Of a stretch of DNA of 64,000 bases, positions 27,237-36,113 are shown one piece after another. Numbering within the stretch: the stretch's first letter is position 1; every line of letters starts with the position of its first letter. Location of the stretch: assembly GCF_030580995.1 (NCBI RefSeq), contig NZ_JAUQSZ010000018.1:1-64000 (forward strand), read 5' to 3'. The notes beneath the pieces were generated by a model. That model did not search any database and was not told the origin of the DNA. It saw only the letters and a program-made list of their open reading frames with translations. The stretch comes from Sphingomonas immobilis. GTDB lineage: Bacteria > Pseudomonadota > Alphaproteobacteria > Sphingomonadales > Sphingomonadaceae. The position numbers were made by a program, and so were the translations under genes.

Positions 27237-28220
27237 ATGATCCGACCCACCTTCCCCGCGCGCTGGCTGCCGATCGCCGCACTGGCGACGATAGTCGTTC
27301 TCCCCGGCTGTGCTGCCGCAAGCCCCCCCGTCGGCCGCGAACCCGGCTTCGGCGCGCATGTCGGCGCGGGCTGCAACGGCCGAGCCGATATCCCGCGCTA
27401 CGAGAAGTTCGTCGGCCGCAAGCTCGAATGGTCGACCGATGCGTTCGACCAGCGCGACTGGGCGAAGCTGCGCTCCAGCATCGACTGGCTGTCCGGCTGC
27501 TGGCGCGGCACCGACGTCAAGCTCATCATCTCCATCCCGATGATCGCGCAGAGCGGGCCCGGCACGTTGAAGGACGGTGCGGAGGGCAAGTTCGACGACA
27601 TCTTCCTGCACAGCGCGAAGACGCTGGTGAAGGACGGCCACGACAAGGTCGTCATCCGCATCGGCTGGGAATTCAACGGCGGCTGGCAACCCTGGGCCGC
27701 CAACAAGGATCCCGCCAATTTCATCGCCTATTATCGCCGTGCGGTCGGCCTGATGCGGTCGGTGCCGGGGCAGCATTTCAAGTTCGAATGGACGCCCAAT
27801 ATCGGCCGCAACGCGCTGCCCGCCGAACAGGGATATCCCGGCGACGACGTGGTCGATATCATCGGCATGGACATCTACAACGAATATTGGACGCCCGCGC
27901 TCGCCAACACGCAGGTGCGCTTCGCGTGGTTCGTCAACCAGCCGTACGGGCTCAACTGGCTGCGCGATTTCGGCAAGCAGCATCACAAGCCGATCGCCTT
28001 TTCCGAATGGGGATCGGGCACGCGCAAGGACGGCCACGGCGCGGGCGACGACCCCTATTTCATCACGAAAATGGCGGAATGGATGCGCGCCAACGACGTG
28101 CTCTACCACAGCTATTGGGAGAGCGCGGAAAGCTCCTACGACGACAGCGTGACGCGCGGCGCGCATCCGCTGGCCGGCAAGGCTTTCCGCGAGGCCTTCG
28201 GCAAGCGCAGGAAAAGCTAG
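27237..28220 (+). CDS. GH26-like lipoprotein
   Basis: A 327-residue protein with a lipoprotein leader (VVLPGCAAAS, acylated Cys25). A compact GH26-like catalytic domain fills the rest: candidate acid/base Glu145 in IRIGWEFNGGW, YPGDDVVDIIGMDIY, and candidate nucleophile Glu257 in IAFSEWGSG. It has no repeats or carbohydrate-binding module. It is expected to be membrane-tethered in the periplasm or on the outer membrane, where it could trim periplasmic or surface polymer. It converges with the GT4 gene at 28217 with a 4-bp overlap. Confidence 0.87.
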   Translation: MIRPTFPARWLPIAALATIVVLPGCAAASPPVGREPGFGAHVGAGCNGRADIPRYEKFVGRKLEWSTDAFDQRDWAKLRSSIDWLSGCWRGTDVKLIISIPMIAQSGPGTLKDGAEGKFDDIFLHSAKTLVKDGHDKVVIRIGWEFNGGWQPWAANKDPANFIAYYRRAVGLMRSVPGQHFKFEWTPNIGRNALPAEQGYPGDDVVDIIGMDIYNEYWTPALANTQVRFAWFVNQPYGLNWLRDFGKQHHKPIAFSEWGSGTRKDGHGAGDDPYFITKMAEWMRANDVLYHSYWESAESSYDDSVTRGAHPLAGKAFREAFGKRRKS

Positions 28221-29485
28221 GAACCGCCTGGCTTTACGCCGTGGCGCGCGAACACGGCGAGCAACTGGTCGGTCATGCTCGCCACCGTATAGCGTTCGAG
28301 CGCGCGGGCCTGCCCCGCCGCCCCCATTGCCGCCCAGCGCGGCCGCTCGGCGAGTGCCCGGATCAGCCCGGCGCGCAGCGCCTCGGGCGAGGCCGCCTGC
28401 GTCAGCCAGCCGGTTTCGCCATCGACGACGATATCGGCGGGACCGCCCAGCGCGTGCGCGAGCACCGGGCGGCCGACCAGCATCGCCTCGACGATCGACA
28501 GGCCGAACGGTTCGACGTTGCTGCGCACGCTCGCGACGAGATCGCTCGACTGGTAATAGCCGAGCGGCGCGGCGACCGGACCCATCAGATGCACGCGGCC
28601 CGCGACCCCGCCCGCCGCCGCGGCATCGCGAATCGCCTGTTCGTAGGCGCTGCCGGCCGGCCCGCCGCAGATCACGAGATGCACATCTGCCAGCTCCGGC
28701 GCACCGGCGATCGCCTCGACCAGCGCGCGCTGGCCCTTCTCCGCTTCCAGCCGCGCGACGACGGCAACGCGCACGGCACCCGCGGGGATGACCCCCGCCA
28801 GCGGATCGGGCTCGACCGCCGCATCCGCATAGCGCGCCGGGTCCGCGCCGAGATCGATCTGTTCGGCACGCTTGCCCGCCCGCCCCAGCGTCGTGCGCGT
28901 GTAGCGGCTGTTGGCGACCGGGATCATCCCGCTCCAGCCGAAACCCGCGCCGTAGAGCCGGCGGTTGAGATCGAGCGGATACGCATCGCTCACCACATCG
29001 GGCATCAGCCAGAAGAACGGCGTGCCGCGCCCCCGCGCCGCCGCCGCAACCGGCAGCACCAGGCCATGTTCGCAGAAGATCGCCGCCGAGAAGCGCCGCG
29101 CCTTCAGGAAGGTGCGCAGCCCGCGCACGAAGGCGACGCTGCTCGCCATCAGCCGGATATAACCGATCAGCTTGCCGCCGTTCACGAAGAAGCGGCGCGG
29201 CGCGGTCGGATCCGGCACGATCTCCACGCCGGGGATGATGCGCGCGCGTTCGAGGAAATCGCCCTCGCCGATGGCGCGAATCGTGATCCGCCAGCCGCGC
29301 TGCGACAGTTCGCCGATGATGCTGAGCAGCTTGGTCATCACGCCGTAGCTCTCGGCACCGCGCGCGACGATCAGCAATGTCGGGGCGTCGGCGATCGGCT
29401 CGTCCTCAATTGGCACCGCGTCAAGCCTTATGATCGCTAGGAAATCCGCAAGCGGGTTGGTATGCGGCGTCGCAGCATTGATCAA
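28217..29485 (-). CDS. Family 4 glycosyltransferase
   Basis: A 422-residue GT-B enzyme. The N-domain starts near TLLIVARGAESYGVMTKLLS. The donor domain has VRVAVVARLEAEKGQRALVE and VHLVICGGPAGSAYEQAI, then the EX7E motif as VEPFGLSIVEAMLVGRPVLA. The TTG at 29485 lacks a clear ribosome site; a start at the GTG before PIEDEPIADAP is possible, so the first 25 residues are uncertain. It is divergent from the GT2 gene at 29506 with only 20 bp between. Confidence 0.85.
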   Translation of the reverse strand: MINAATPHTNPLADFLAIIRLDAVPIEDEPIADAPTLLIVARGAESYGVMTKLLSIIGELSQRGWRITIRAIGEGDFLERARIIPGVEIVPDPTAPRRFFVNGGKLIGYIRLMASSVAFVRGLRTFLKARRFSAAIFCEHGLVLPVAAAARGRGTPFFWLMPDVVSDAYPLDLNRRLYGAGFGWSGMIPVANSRYTRTTLGRAGKRAEQIDLGADPARYADAAVEPDPLAGVIPAGAVRVAVVARLEAEKGQRALVEAIAGAPELADVHLVICGGPAGSAYEQAIRDAAAAGGVAGRVHLMGPVAAPLGYYQSSDLVASVRSNVEPFGLSIVEAMLVGRPVLAHALGGPADIVVDGETGWLTQAASPEALRAGLIRALAERPRWAAMGAAGQARALERYTVASMTDQLLAVFARHGVKPGGS

Positions 29486-29505
29486 GAGGCCGGTGCCGGG
29501 GCGGG

Positions 29506-30414
29506 GTGGATATGATCACGATGGTGGTGCCGACACGGAACCGCGCCTACACGCTGCGCAAGGTCTTGCCGACCTATCTCGCGCAGGACAAGGTGAGCGA
29601 GATCATCCTGGTCGACGATGACGGCGAGGACGATACCGAGGCGCTGTTGCAGGGCCTGGCGCCGCAATTCCCCGCCGTAACCTGCCGCTATCTGCGCAAT
29701 CCCGAACGGCGCGGCGCATCCTATGGCCGCCAGCGCGGGGCCGAGGCCGCCGCCAACGATTTCGTCCTGTTCTGCGACGACGACGAATATCTCGAGGCCG
29801 GCTACGCCGCCAAATGCCTGGAGCTGATGGCGCCCGAAACGGTCGGCGCGGTATCGGGCCGCCGCGTCTACATGCGCGACGGCGAGCAGCCCGAACAGGC
29901 CGTGCGCCGCTTCGGCAACGGCACGCGCAAGCGCCGCTATTTCGAACATTTCCTGCTGCAGATCATCAACGGCGCGCGCTTTACCGGCGTGATCGAGGTG
30001 CCCTTCACGGTCGCCAACATCCTGACGCGCAAGGCTTTGCTGGAGCGGTTTCCGTTCGACAGCCACTATGCGAAGGGCAACGGCTATCGCGAGGAGAGCG
30101 ATTACCAGATGAACCTGTACGTCAACGGCTACACGATCCTCGTGACCAATGACGCGCACAGCATCCACATGCCCTATTCGGAGGTGCGCACCGGCGGGCA
30201 GCGCATCGACAAGTGGCGCAAGTTCCGCTGGTCGGTGCATTACAACAATTACTTCATCGACAAATATTACGCCGCCTATCGCAAGCGCTCCGGCGTCTGG
30301 TATCCCGCGCCGCTCGCCAAGCTGATGTCGGGTTCGTACCTCTACTGGCGCGGCTTCATCCGGCCGCAGGTCTATAAGGTCGTCACGAAGCTCACCGACA
30401 AGCGCGTCGACTGA
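29506..30414 (+). CDS. Family 2 glycosyltransferase
   Basis: A 302-residue soluble GT-A enzyme: MVVPTRNRAYTLRKVLPTYL, IILVDDDGEDDTEAL, GRQRGAEAAANDFVLFCDDD (DxD motif) and a C-terminal YREESDYQMNLYVNGY region. It is probably peripheral to the membrane. Start codons GTG 29506 or ATG 29512 are equally possible. Its stop is immediately followed by the ATG of the next GT gene. Confidence 0.85.
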   Translation: MDMITMVVPTRNRAYTLRKVLPTYLAQDKVSEIILVDDDGEDDTEALLQGLAPQFPAVTCRYLRNPERRGASYGRQRGAEAAANDFVLFCDDDEYLEAGYAAKCLELMAPETVGAVSGRRVYMRDGEQPEQAVRRFGNGTRKRRYFEHFLLQIINGARFTGVIEVPFTVANILTRKALLERFPFDSHYAKGNGYREESDYQMNLYVNGYTILVTNDAHSIHMPYSEVRTGGQRIDKWRKFRWSVHYNNYFIDKYYAAYRKRSGVWYPAPLAKLMSGSYLYWRGFIRPQVYKVVTKLTDKRVD

Positions 30415-31527
30415 ATGCGCATCCTGCTGTCGCTCCACCACCGGCTCGATCCGAACGCGGGCGCGGCGCGCGTCATCATCCGCCTGCGCGACGAGATGCG
30501 CGCGCTGGGGCATGAGGTGGATACGTTCAGCTTCGACGATCTGCCCTCGTGGCTGCCCGCGAAGGCGCAGCCGGGCGTGTTCCCGCTGTTCTTCGCGCGC
30601 CACATCGCGGGCAATCGCGGGCGGTGGGACGTGATCGACGCGAGCAGCGGCGACGGCTGGCTGGCGTATCGCGGGGCCCGCCGCGCGGGCATGCCGCTGC
30701 GCGTGACGCACAGCCACGGCATCGAGCACCTCGTCGCGCGCGCCGAACGCGAGGAGGCCGCGCGCGAGGGCCGGACGATCGCGCTCCACAAAAGGCTGCG
30801 ACGGCATGGCCTGCGGCTGGCCGAGGTGGGCCGATCGTTCCGCAACGCCGACCTGGCGATGGCGCTCAACGCGGCCGAGGCGGGGTTCATGCAGGCCGAG
30901 CTCGGCATATCGCCCGCGAAGATCGGCGTGGCGCGGCTGGCGGTGGACGATGCGATCGTCGCCGCGCCGCTCGCCGAGCCCGATCCCGGCGCGCCGTTCG
31001 AGGCCGTGCAGATCGGCAGCTACATCGCGCGCAAGGGCATCGCCCATACCGCCGCGGCGATGACGGCGGTGATGCGACGTCATCCCGATGTTCGGCTGCG
31101 CTTCCTGGGGACGTTGTGCGACGCGGCAAAAGTCCATGCGGATTACCCGCCCGATCTGCACGATCGCATCGCCGTCGTGCCGCGTTTCGCCAATGGCGCG
31201 CTGCCCGATCTGCTCGCCGGCGGCACCGTCCAGTTGATGCCGTCGCTGTTCGAGGGATACGGCATCGTCAAGCTGGAAGCGATGGCGCGCGGGCTGATTC
31301 CCGTGGTAAGCGACGATGGCGGCACGCGCACCGATGTCGAGGACGGGGTCAACGGCCTGGTCGTGCCCGTCGCCGACGATGCCGCGATGGAGGCCGCGAT
31401 CGAGCGGCTGATCGGCGATCCGGCGTTGCGTGTCCGATTGCGGAACAATGCGTTAGCAACTGCGGCAAATTCGTCCTGGCGGCGTGTTGCGGCGGAGCGG
31501 CTGAACCTCTATGAAATGGCGCGATGA
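30415..31527 (+). CDS. Family 4 glycosyltransferase
   Basis: A 370-residue GT-B enzyme. MRILLSLHHRLDPNAGAARV is the N-terminal donor-fold start; THSHGIEHLVAR the acceptor-side His loop; EAVQIGSYIARKGIAHTAAA begins the donor domain; and PSLFEGYGIVKLEAMARGLI is a clear EX7E motif. The ATG directly abuts the preceding TGA, so the GT2 and GT4 are translated together. Confidence 0.88.
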   Translation: MRILLSLHHRLDPNAGAARVIIRLRDEMRALGHEVDTFSFDDLPSWLPAKAQPGVFPLFFARHIAGNRGRWDVIDASSGDGWLAYRGARRAGMPLRVTHSHGIEHLVARAEREEAAREGRTIALHKRLRRHGLRLAEVGRSFRNADLAMALNAAEAGFMQAELGISPAKIGVARLAVDDAIVAAPLAEPDPGAPFEAVQIGSYIARKGIAHTAAAMTAVMRRHPDVRLRFLGTLCDAAKVHADYPPDLHDRIAVVPRFANGALPDLLAGGTVQLMPSLFEGYGIVKLEAMARGLIPVVSDDGGTRTDVEDGVNGLVVPVADDAAMEAAIERLIGDPALRVRLRNNALATAANSSWRRVAAERLNLYEMAR

Positions 31528-31602
31528 CGGATCGCGAGCCTGCTGGGCTTTGCGGCTTCGGGGTCGCCGCCCGGCATGGGCCGTAAGGTGGGAGACCGGC
31601 GT

Positions 31603-32730
31603 ATGACAGGATCGCGAGCTGCCCTGCACCTGCGACGGCTGCTTCCGATCGTCACGTTCGCCTTCCTGTCGCTGGCGATCTGCGCGGCATCGTTCAACGG
31701 CTTTTTCGACAAATGGGGCTTTCGCGACGAATCCCCCGATTTCTCGCTGAAGGCAAACCTCGACGGCACGGCGCAGCGGCCCTTCGCCTATCGCCGGCTG
31801 ATGGTCGATACCGTGCAGGCGGTCGCGGGCGCGTTGCCCGGATCGGCGGAGCGCATGGCGGAGAAGATCGTCCGCACCGACAAGGGCGAGATGCGCGTGA
31901 AGCTCGATCCGGCGATCGTCGCGGTGCCGGCCTACACGCTGCGCTATCTGCTGATGTACGCGCTGACCCTCGCGACGGTGGTCGTGCTGCTGGCCGCCGC
32001 CTACCGGCTCGGCCGCGACAGCGGCGCGGGGCCGCCCGCCGCCTATGCCGGGGCCGCCGCGTTCGTGCTGGTGTTTCCGATGCTGCAATCGGTCGGCGGC
32101 TATTTCTACGATTTCCTCGAAACCGCGCTGTTCTGCCTGTTCCTGATCGCCGCGCAGCGCCGGTCGTGGTGGGCGATGCTGGCGCTTGCCGCGCTGGGGA
32201 GCTGGAACAAGGAGAGCTATCTGTTCTTCATCCTCACCGCCTTGCCGCTGGTCGTGGTGCCGGTGCTGCACAATCGCGCGGCGGCGATCCGCGCGGCGAT
32301 CCCGGTGGGGGCGAGCGTGATCGTGGCGGGGCTCGTCTATCTGTTCCAGAAGCACCGCTTCGGCGCCAATCCGGGCGTCAACACAGAAAGCCATATCCCG
32401 CTGCAGATCCGATTCTTCACCAGCCCAGCGAATTTCTTCAAGGCGGAGATCACCTATGGCGTGCCGTTGCCGCACCCGATGAGCCTTATCGCGCTCGCGG
32501 CGATCGGCGGCGCGGCCGTGCTCGCCTGGCCGCGGCTGTCGCGCGCGCGGCGGTGGCACATCGCGCTTGCCGCGCTCGTCAACATTCCACTTTTCGTGCT
32601 GTTCTGCGGTCCCGGGGAGGTGCGCAACCTCAGCATGCTGTTCCCGGCGCTGGTGATGCTGTTCGCGCTCGCGATCGAGAGTGCGACAACCAAGCCGACG
32701 GCGCCCGTCGCGGCAGGAGTTCCCCAATGA
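31603..32730 (+). CDS. Multi-pass membrane protein, possible GT-C glycosyltransferase
   Basis: A 375-residue protein with about nine membrane segments. After the first helix comes a loop with DKWGFRDESPDFSLK and TAQRPFAYRRLMVDTV; an acidic first periplasmic loop followed by an RPFxYR stretch is common in GT-C-type polyprenyl-phosphate-sugar transferases. GSWNKESYLFF is a later conserved-looking loop. The family call is tentative. The ATG at 31603 is preferred because GGGAG lies upstream. Its stop overlaps the next ATG (ATGA), tying it to the transporter and HAD-UbiA genes. Confidence 0.55.
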   Translation: MTGSRAALHLRRLLPIVTFAFLSLAICAASFNGFFDKWGFRDESPDFSLKANLDGTAQRPFAYRRLMVDTVQAVAGALPGSAERMAEKIVRTDKGEMRVKLDPAIVAVPAYTLRYLLMYALTLATVVVLLAAAYRLGRDSGAGPPAAYAGAAAFVLVFPMLQSVGGYFYDFLETALFCLFLIAAQRRSWWAMLALAALGSWNKESYLFFILTALPLVVVPVLHNRAAAIRAAIPVGASVIVAGLVYLFQKHRFGANPGVNTESHIPLQIRFFTSPANFFKAEITYGVPLPHPMSLIALAAIGGAAVLAWPRLSRARRWHIALAALVNIPLFVLFCGPGEVRNLSMLFPALVMLFALAIESATTKPTAPVAAGVPQ

Positions 32731-33149
32731 TCGTCTGGTTCGTCCTCGCTTTCACCGTCTGCCTGACCGGGGTGGCGCAGATCTGCCTCAAGTTCGGCGT
32801 GCTGTCGCTCGTCTCGCGGTTGCAGGCGAGCACGGGTCCGCTCGACTCGGTGCTGATCGCCGCGACCGAATGGCGGCTGATCGGCGCGCTCGGCCTGTAC
32901 GGCGTCGCGACCATTACCTGGCTTTACGTGCTGTCGCGGCTGCCGCTGTCGGTCGCCTACCCCTTCGTCGGGCTGAGCTTCATCTCGGTGCTGGTGATGT
33001 CGGTGCTGTTCCTCGGCGAGAAGGTCGTACCGCTGCAGGTCTGCGGCACGTTGTGCGTCGCGGTCGGCGTGGTGCTGGTGGCGATCTCCTCGCGTCCGCC
33101 CGCCCCCGCGCCGGTCATCGTCCCCCAGACCGCGGAGGCCGCGCGATGA
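32727..33149 (+). CDS. Small EamA/SMR-type transporter
   Basis: A 140-residue membrane protein with four helices. The end of the third and the fourth read YVLSRLPLSVAYPFVGLSF and VLFLGEKVVPLQVCG, the pattern of ArnE/ArnF-like and other small drug/metabolite transporter proteins. Such proteins can flip polyprenyl-phosphate sugars across the inner membrane. It overlaps both neighbours by 4 bp, which suggests it moves the product of the HAD-UbiA enzyme to the periplasm for the GT-C-like protein. Confidence 0.75.
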   Translation: MIVWFVLAFTVCLTGVAQICLKFGVLSLVSRLQASTGPLDSVLIAATEWRLIGALGLYGVATITWLYVLSRLPLSVAYPFVGLSFISVLVMSVLFLGEKVVPLQVCGTLCVAVGVVLVAISSRPPAPAPVIVPQTAEAAR

Positions 33150-34627
33150 GCGAACATGCCAAGGCCGTGCCGGCGGACGCGCCCGACACCGTTCCGCTGT
33201 GCGTCGATCTCGACGGCACGCTCGTCCACGGCGACCTGCTGCACGAGGCCGCGATCGCCGCGCTCAAGACATCCCCCGCGAAGCTGATCGGCATGATGGC
33301 CGCGCTGCGCGGCGGGCGGGCGGCGCTGAAGGCGTATCTGGTCGAACATGCCGCGTTCGATCCGGCGCTGCTGCCGTACCGTGCCGATCTGATCGACTAT
33401 ATCCGCGAGCAGCGCGCGACGGGGCGGCCGGTCCACCTCGTCACCGCCTCACCGCGCGCCTGGGCGGAGGCGGTTGCCGATCACCTCGGTCTGTTCGACG
33501 CGGTGCAGGCCTCGGAAACCACCAATCTGAAAGGCCCCGCCAAGGCCGACATGCTGCGCACGATGCACGCCGGCGGCTATGATTACGTCGGCGACTCGCG
33601 CGCCGACATGCCGGTGTGGCGCGGCGCGCGATCGGTCCTGCGCGCCGGACGCGGCACCCGCCTCACGCTCGAGGCGCCGCTGGTTTCGAGCCGCGACTTC
33701 CCGGAGCCGACGCGCCCGCTCGCCGCGATCATCCGCGCGATGCGCCCGCACCAGTGGCTCAAGAACATGCTGGTGTTCGTGCCGCTCGTCACGTCGCACG
33801 AATGGATGAACCCGGCGCTGCTGATCACGGCGATCGTGGCGATGCTGTCCTTCTCGTTCGCGGCCTCGGCCACGTACCTGCTCAACGACATGCTCGATAT
33901 CCCGGCGGACCGGGCGCACAAGCGCAAGCGCAAGCGGCCCTTCGCATCGGGTGCGACATCGATACCGACGGGGCTGGCGGTGATGGGGCTGCTGCTGTTG
34001 CTCGCGGTGGGCATGGCCGCCGCGCTCGGCGTCGGCTTCCTGATCGTGCTGGTCGGCTATATGGTCGTCACGACCGCTTATTCGATCCGGCTGAAGCGGG
34101 CGATGCTGGTCGATGTGTTCACCCTGGCGGGACTTTATTCGGTGCGCGTGGTCGGCGGCGGCGTCGCCACGCACGTGCCGCTGTCGCTCTGGCTGCTCGC
34201 CTTCTCGATGTTCCTGTTCCTGGCGCTCGCCATCGTGAAGCGCTGCGCCGAACTGGTCGATCGCCCCGACACCGGCACCGCGCGTGTCGCCGGGCGCGGC
34301 TACTACGGCGACGATCTCTCGGTGCTGCAGTCGCTCGGTTCGGCGAGCAGCTTCTCCGCGGTGATGGTCTTTTCGCTGTACGTGACTCAGCCGGAAGTGA
34401 CCAAGCTCTACGTCAACCCGGCGTTGCTGTGGCTGATCGCGCCGTTGCTGCTGTATTGGCTGTCGCGCATGATGCTGCTGGCGCAGCGCGGCAAGATGCA
34501 TGACGATCCGCTCGTTTTCGCGGTGAAGGATCGCAAGAGCCTGTGGATCATCGCCTTGTGCGGCGTGATCATGATCGCGGCGGTGAAATTGCAGACCTCG
34601 ATCGGCATCGTCGTGCCGATCCGATGA
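33146..34627 (+). CDS. HAD-UbiA fusion prenyltransferase (phosphoribosyl-polyprenol synthase-like)
   Basis: A 493-residue fusion. The N-terminal HAD phosphatase (about 1-210) has VDLDGTLVHGD, LVTASPRAW and YVGDSRADMPVW. The C-terminal UbiA domain (about 215-493, eight or nine helices) has LLNDMLDIPADRAHKRK (NDxxDxxxD) and YSIRLKRAMLVDVFTLAGLY, like decaprenyl-phosphate phosphoribosyltransferases. In that family the enzyme joins phosphoribosyl diphosphate to a polyprenyl phosphate, and a phosphatase removes the 5-phosphate. Both activities could be in this one chain. The ATGA overlap with the transporter gene supports a common pathway. Confidence 0.8.
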   Translation: MSEHAKAVPADAPDTVPLCVDLDGTLVHGDLLHEAAIAALKTSPAKLIGMMAALRGGRAALKAYLVEHAAFDPALLPYRADLIDYIREQRATGRPVHLVTASPRAWAEAVADHLGLFDAVQASETTNLKGPAKADMLRTMHAGGYDYVGDSRADMPVWRGARSVLRAGRGTRLTLEAPLVSSRDFPEPTRPLAAIIRAMRPHQWLKNMLVFVPLVTSHEWMNPALLITAIVAMLSFSFAASATYLLNDMLDIPADRAHKRKRKRPFASGATSIPTGLAVMGLLLLLAVGMAAALGVGFLIVLVGYMVVTTAYSIRLKRAMLVDVFTLAGLYSVRVVGGGVATHVPLSLWLLAFSMFLFLALAIVKRCAELVDRPDTGTARVAGRGYYGDDLSVLQSLGSASSFSAVMVFSLYVTQPEVTKLYVNPALLWLIAPLLLYWLSRMMLLAQRGKMHDDPLVFAVKDRKSLWIIALCGVIMIAAVKLQTSIGIVVPIR

Positions 34628-34640
34628 AGGAGTTTCGGCG

Positions 34641-35753
34641 ATGATCCGGCCCTATCCCAAGGCGATCGTACCGCTCACGTCGCTGCGCTTCTTCGCCGCC
34701 TTCTGGGTCGTGATCTATCACTATGTCGACTGGCTGCCGAACACGCGCGGGCCCGATCTGCCGTTCATCGGCAGCGGCCTGCTCGGCGTCGATTTCTTCT
34801 TCATCCTCAGCGGCTTCATCCTGACGCACGCGCACATGCGCCAGATCGAGGAGCGCAGCCTGGCGGTGAAGCCGTTCCTGATCCGTCGCCTCGCCAAGAT
34901 CTATCCGATGCATCTGGCGACGCTGCTGTTCTACGTCGCGCTGGTGACGGCGCTGACGCTCGCGCACATGAAGCTGCCTAATCCCGAACGCTACAGCGGC
35001 GTGCAGTTCGTGTTGAACGTGCTGTTGATCCACGCCTGGCAGATCACCGATGCCGGCGCGTGGAATTTCCCCTCCTGGTCGATCAGCGCGGAATGGTTCG
35101 CGTATCTGCTGTTCCCCTTCATGGCGCCGTTCCTGGTGCGGCGGATGGCCGGGGTGCGTGCCGAATGGCTCGTCGCGGGCGCGCTGGCGCTGCTGGTGAT
35201 CGTCTGGCTGATCGCGCCGTTCGTGCTCGGCGCCAGCTATTTCGCGCTCCATTCGAACTTCGGCTATATCCGCATCATGCCGGAATTCCTGCTCGGCATC
35301 GCGCTCTACCGGCTCGGGCGGGAGCGTTCGATGGCCTGGCTCGAGGGGCGCGCGATCGTGCCGCTGCTGACGCTGGCGATCGTCGTGCTGGCAACCTTCC
35401 GGTTTCTGTTCCCGACGCTGTTGTTGCTCGCCCTGCTGATCCTCGCCGCGGCCGAGGTGAGCCGCCAGGGGCGCACCGGCCTGCTCACCAGCCGCGTCCT
35501 GTCCTATCTGGGTGAGGCGTCCTACTCGCTCTACATGATCCACCTGCCCGTCGCGACGCTGGTGCTGCAGGGTGTCCGGCTCAAGCTCGGGCACACCCCG
35601 TTGATCGCGGTGATCCTTGCCCTGCCGCTGGCGGTGCTGATCGCGATCGGCAGTTTCGAACTGATCGAGAAGCCCTGCCAGCGCCTGCTGCTTCGACTCG
35701 CAAGGCAGCGCCCGCCGGCCCCCGTTCAGATCGACCCGAAACCGGCCGTATAG
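34641..35753 (+). CDS. Acyltransferase-3 family membrane protein
   Basis: A 370-residue, about ten-helix protein. LTSLRFFAAFWVVIYHYVDW carries the family's conserved N-terminal His, LGVDFFFILSGFILTHAH the following signature, and FPSWSISAEWFAYLLFP a third. These proteins move acyl groups such as acetyl to extracytoplasmic sugars. A GAAGGAG-like site precedes the ATG 13 bp after the HAD-UbiA stop. It is one of three such proteins in the locus. Confidence 0.88.
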   Translation: MIRPYPKAIVPLTSLRFFAAFWVVIYHYVDWLPNTRGPDLPFIGSGLLGVDFFFILSGFILTHAHMRQIEERSLAVKPFLIRRLAKIYPMHLATLLFYVALVTALTLAHMKLPNPERYSGVQFVLNVLLIHAWQITDAGAWNFPSWSISAEWFAYLLFPFMAPFLVRRMAGVRAEWLVAGALALLVIVWLIAPFVLGASYFALHSNFGYIRIMPEFLLGIALYRLGRERSMAWLEGRAIVPLLTLAIVVLATFRFLFPTLLLLALLILAAAEVSRQGRTGLLTSRVLSYLGEASYSLYMIHLPVATLVLQGVRLKLGHTPLIAVILALPLAVLIAIGSFELIEKPCQRLLLRLARQRPPAPVQIDPKPAV

Positions 35754-35833
35754 ATATCGCCTCGAATCGCTCCGCTGCGTCGAAGCGAGTGTGCGTCGCG
35801 ACCGGGGGTGCGAATACCTCCGATACGGACATT

Positions 35834-35849
35834 GCTGTGATTGCACAGC
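35834..35849. promoter_or_regulatory. 16-bp inverted repeat upstream of the zinc-ribbon ORF
   Basis: GCTGTG and CACAGC flank ATTG, in the 140-bp gap before the small ORF at 35894. A repressor-type operator or small hairpin is possible; there is no T-run. Confidence 0.3.
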
Positions 35850-35893
35850 CATGATCTACTCGTGTCTCTCCTCAGACAGGGGGAGTTCACGAC

Positions 35894-36112
35894 ATGCGAT
35901 CGAACGAAGTACGTCTGGGACGTGGCGGGGCCGTTGGCCCTGTTGGCTTGCTGTCGGCGGCGCCGCGCGCGCTGCTGGCGGCGGTGCGCAATGCGAGCAG
36001 CGCGGTGTCGGTTGCCGCAGCGAAGAACGAATGTGCCGTCTGCGACGCGCAACTGGCCGCGTCGGACGACAAGGTCTGCGCGGCGTGCGCGATCGAACAG
36101 AGCCTGTGGTAG
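35894..36112 (+). CDS. 72-residue protein with a zinc-ribbon-like Cys motif
   Basis: Small protein ending CAVCDAQLAASDDKVCAACA, two CxxC pairs 13 residues apart that would bind one zinc. The N-terminal half is Ala/Val-rich and basic. The ATG follows GGGGGAG. It fills the gap between two converging acyltransferase genes and ends one base before the next. Function unknown; the ribosome site and Cys pattern support a real gene. Confidence 0.5.
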   Translation: MRSNEVRLGRGGAVGPVGLLSAAPRALLAAVRNASSAVSVAAAKNECAVCDAQLAASDDKVCAACAIEQSLW

Positions 36113-36113
36113 C

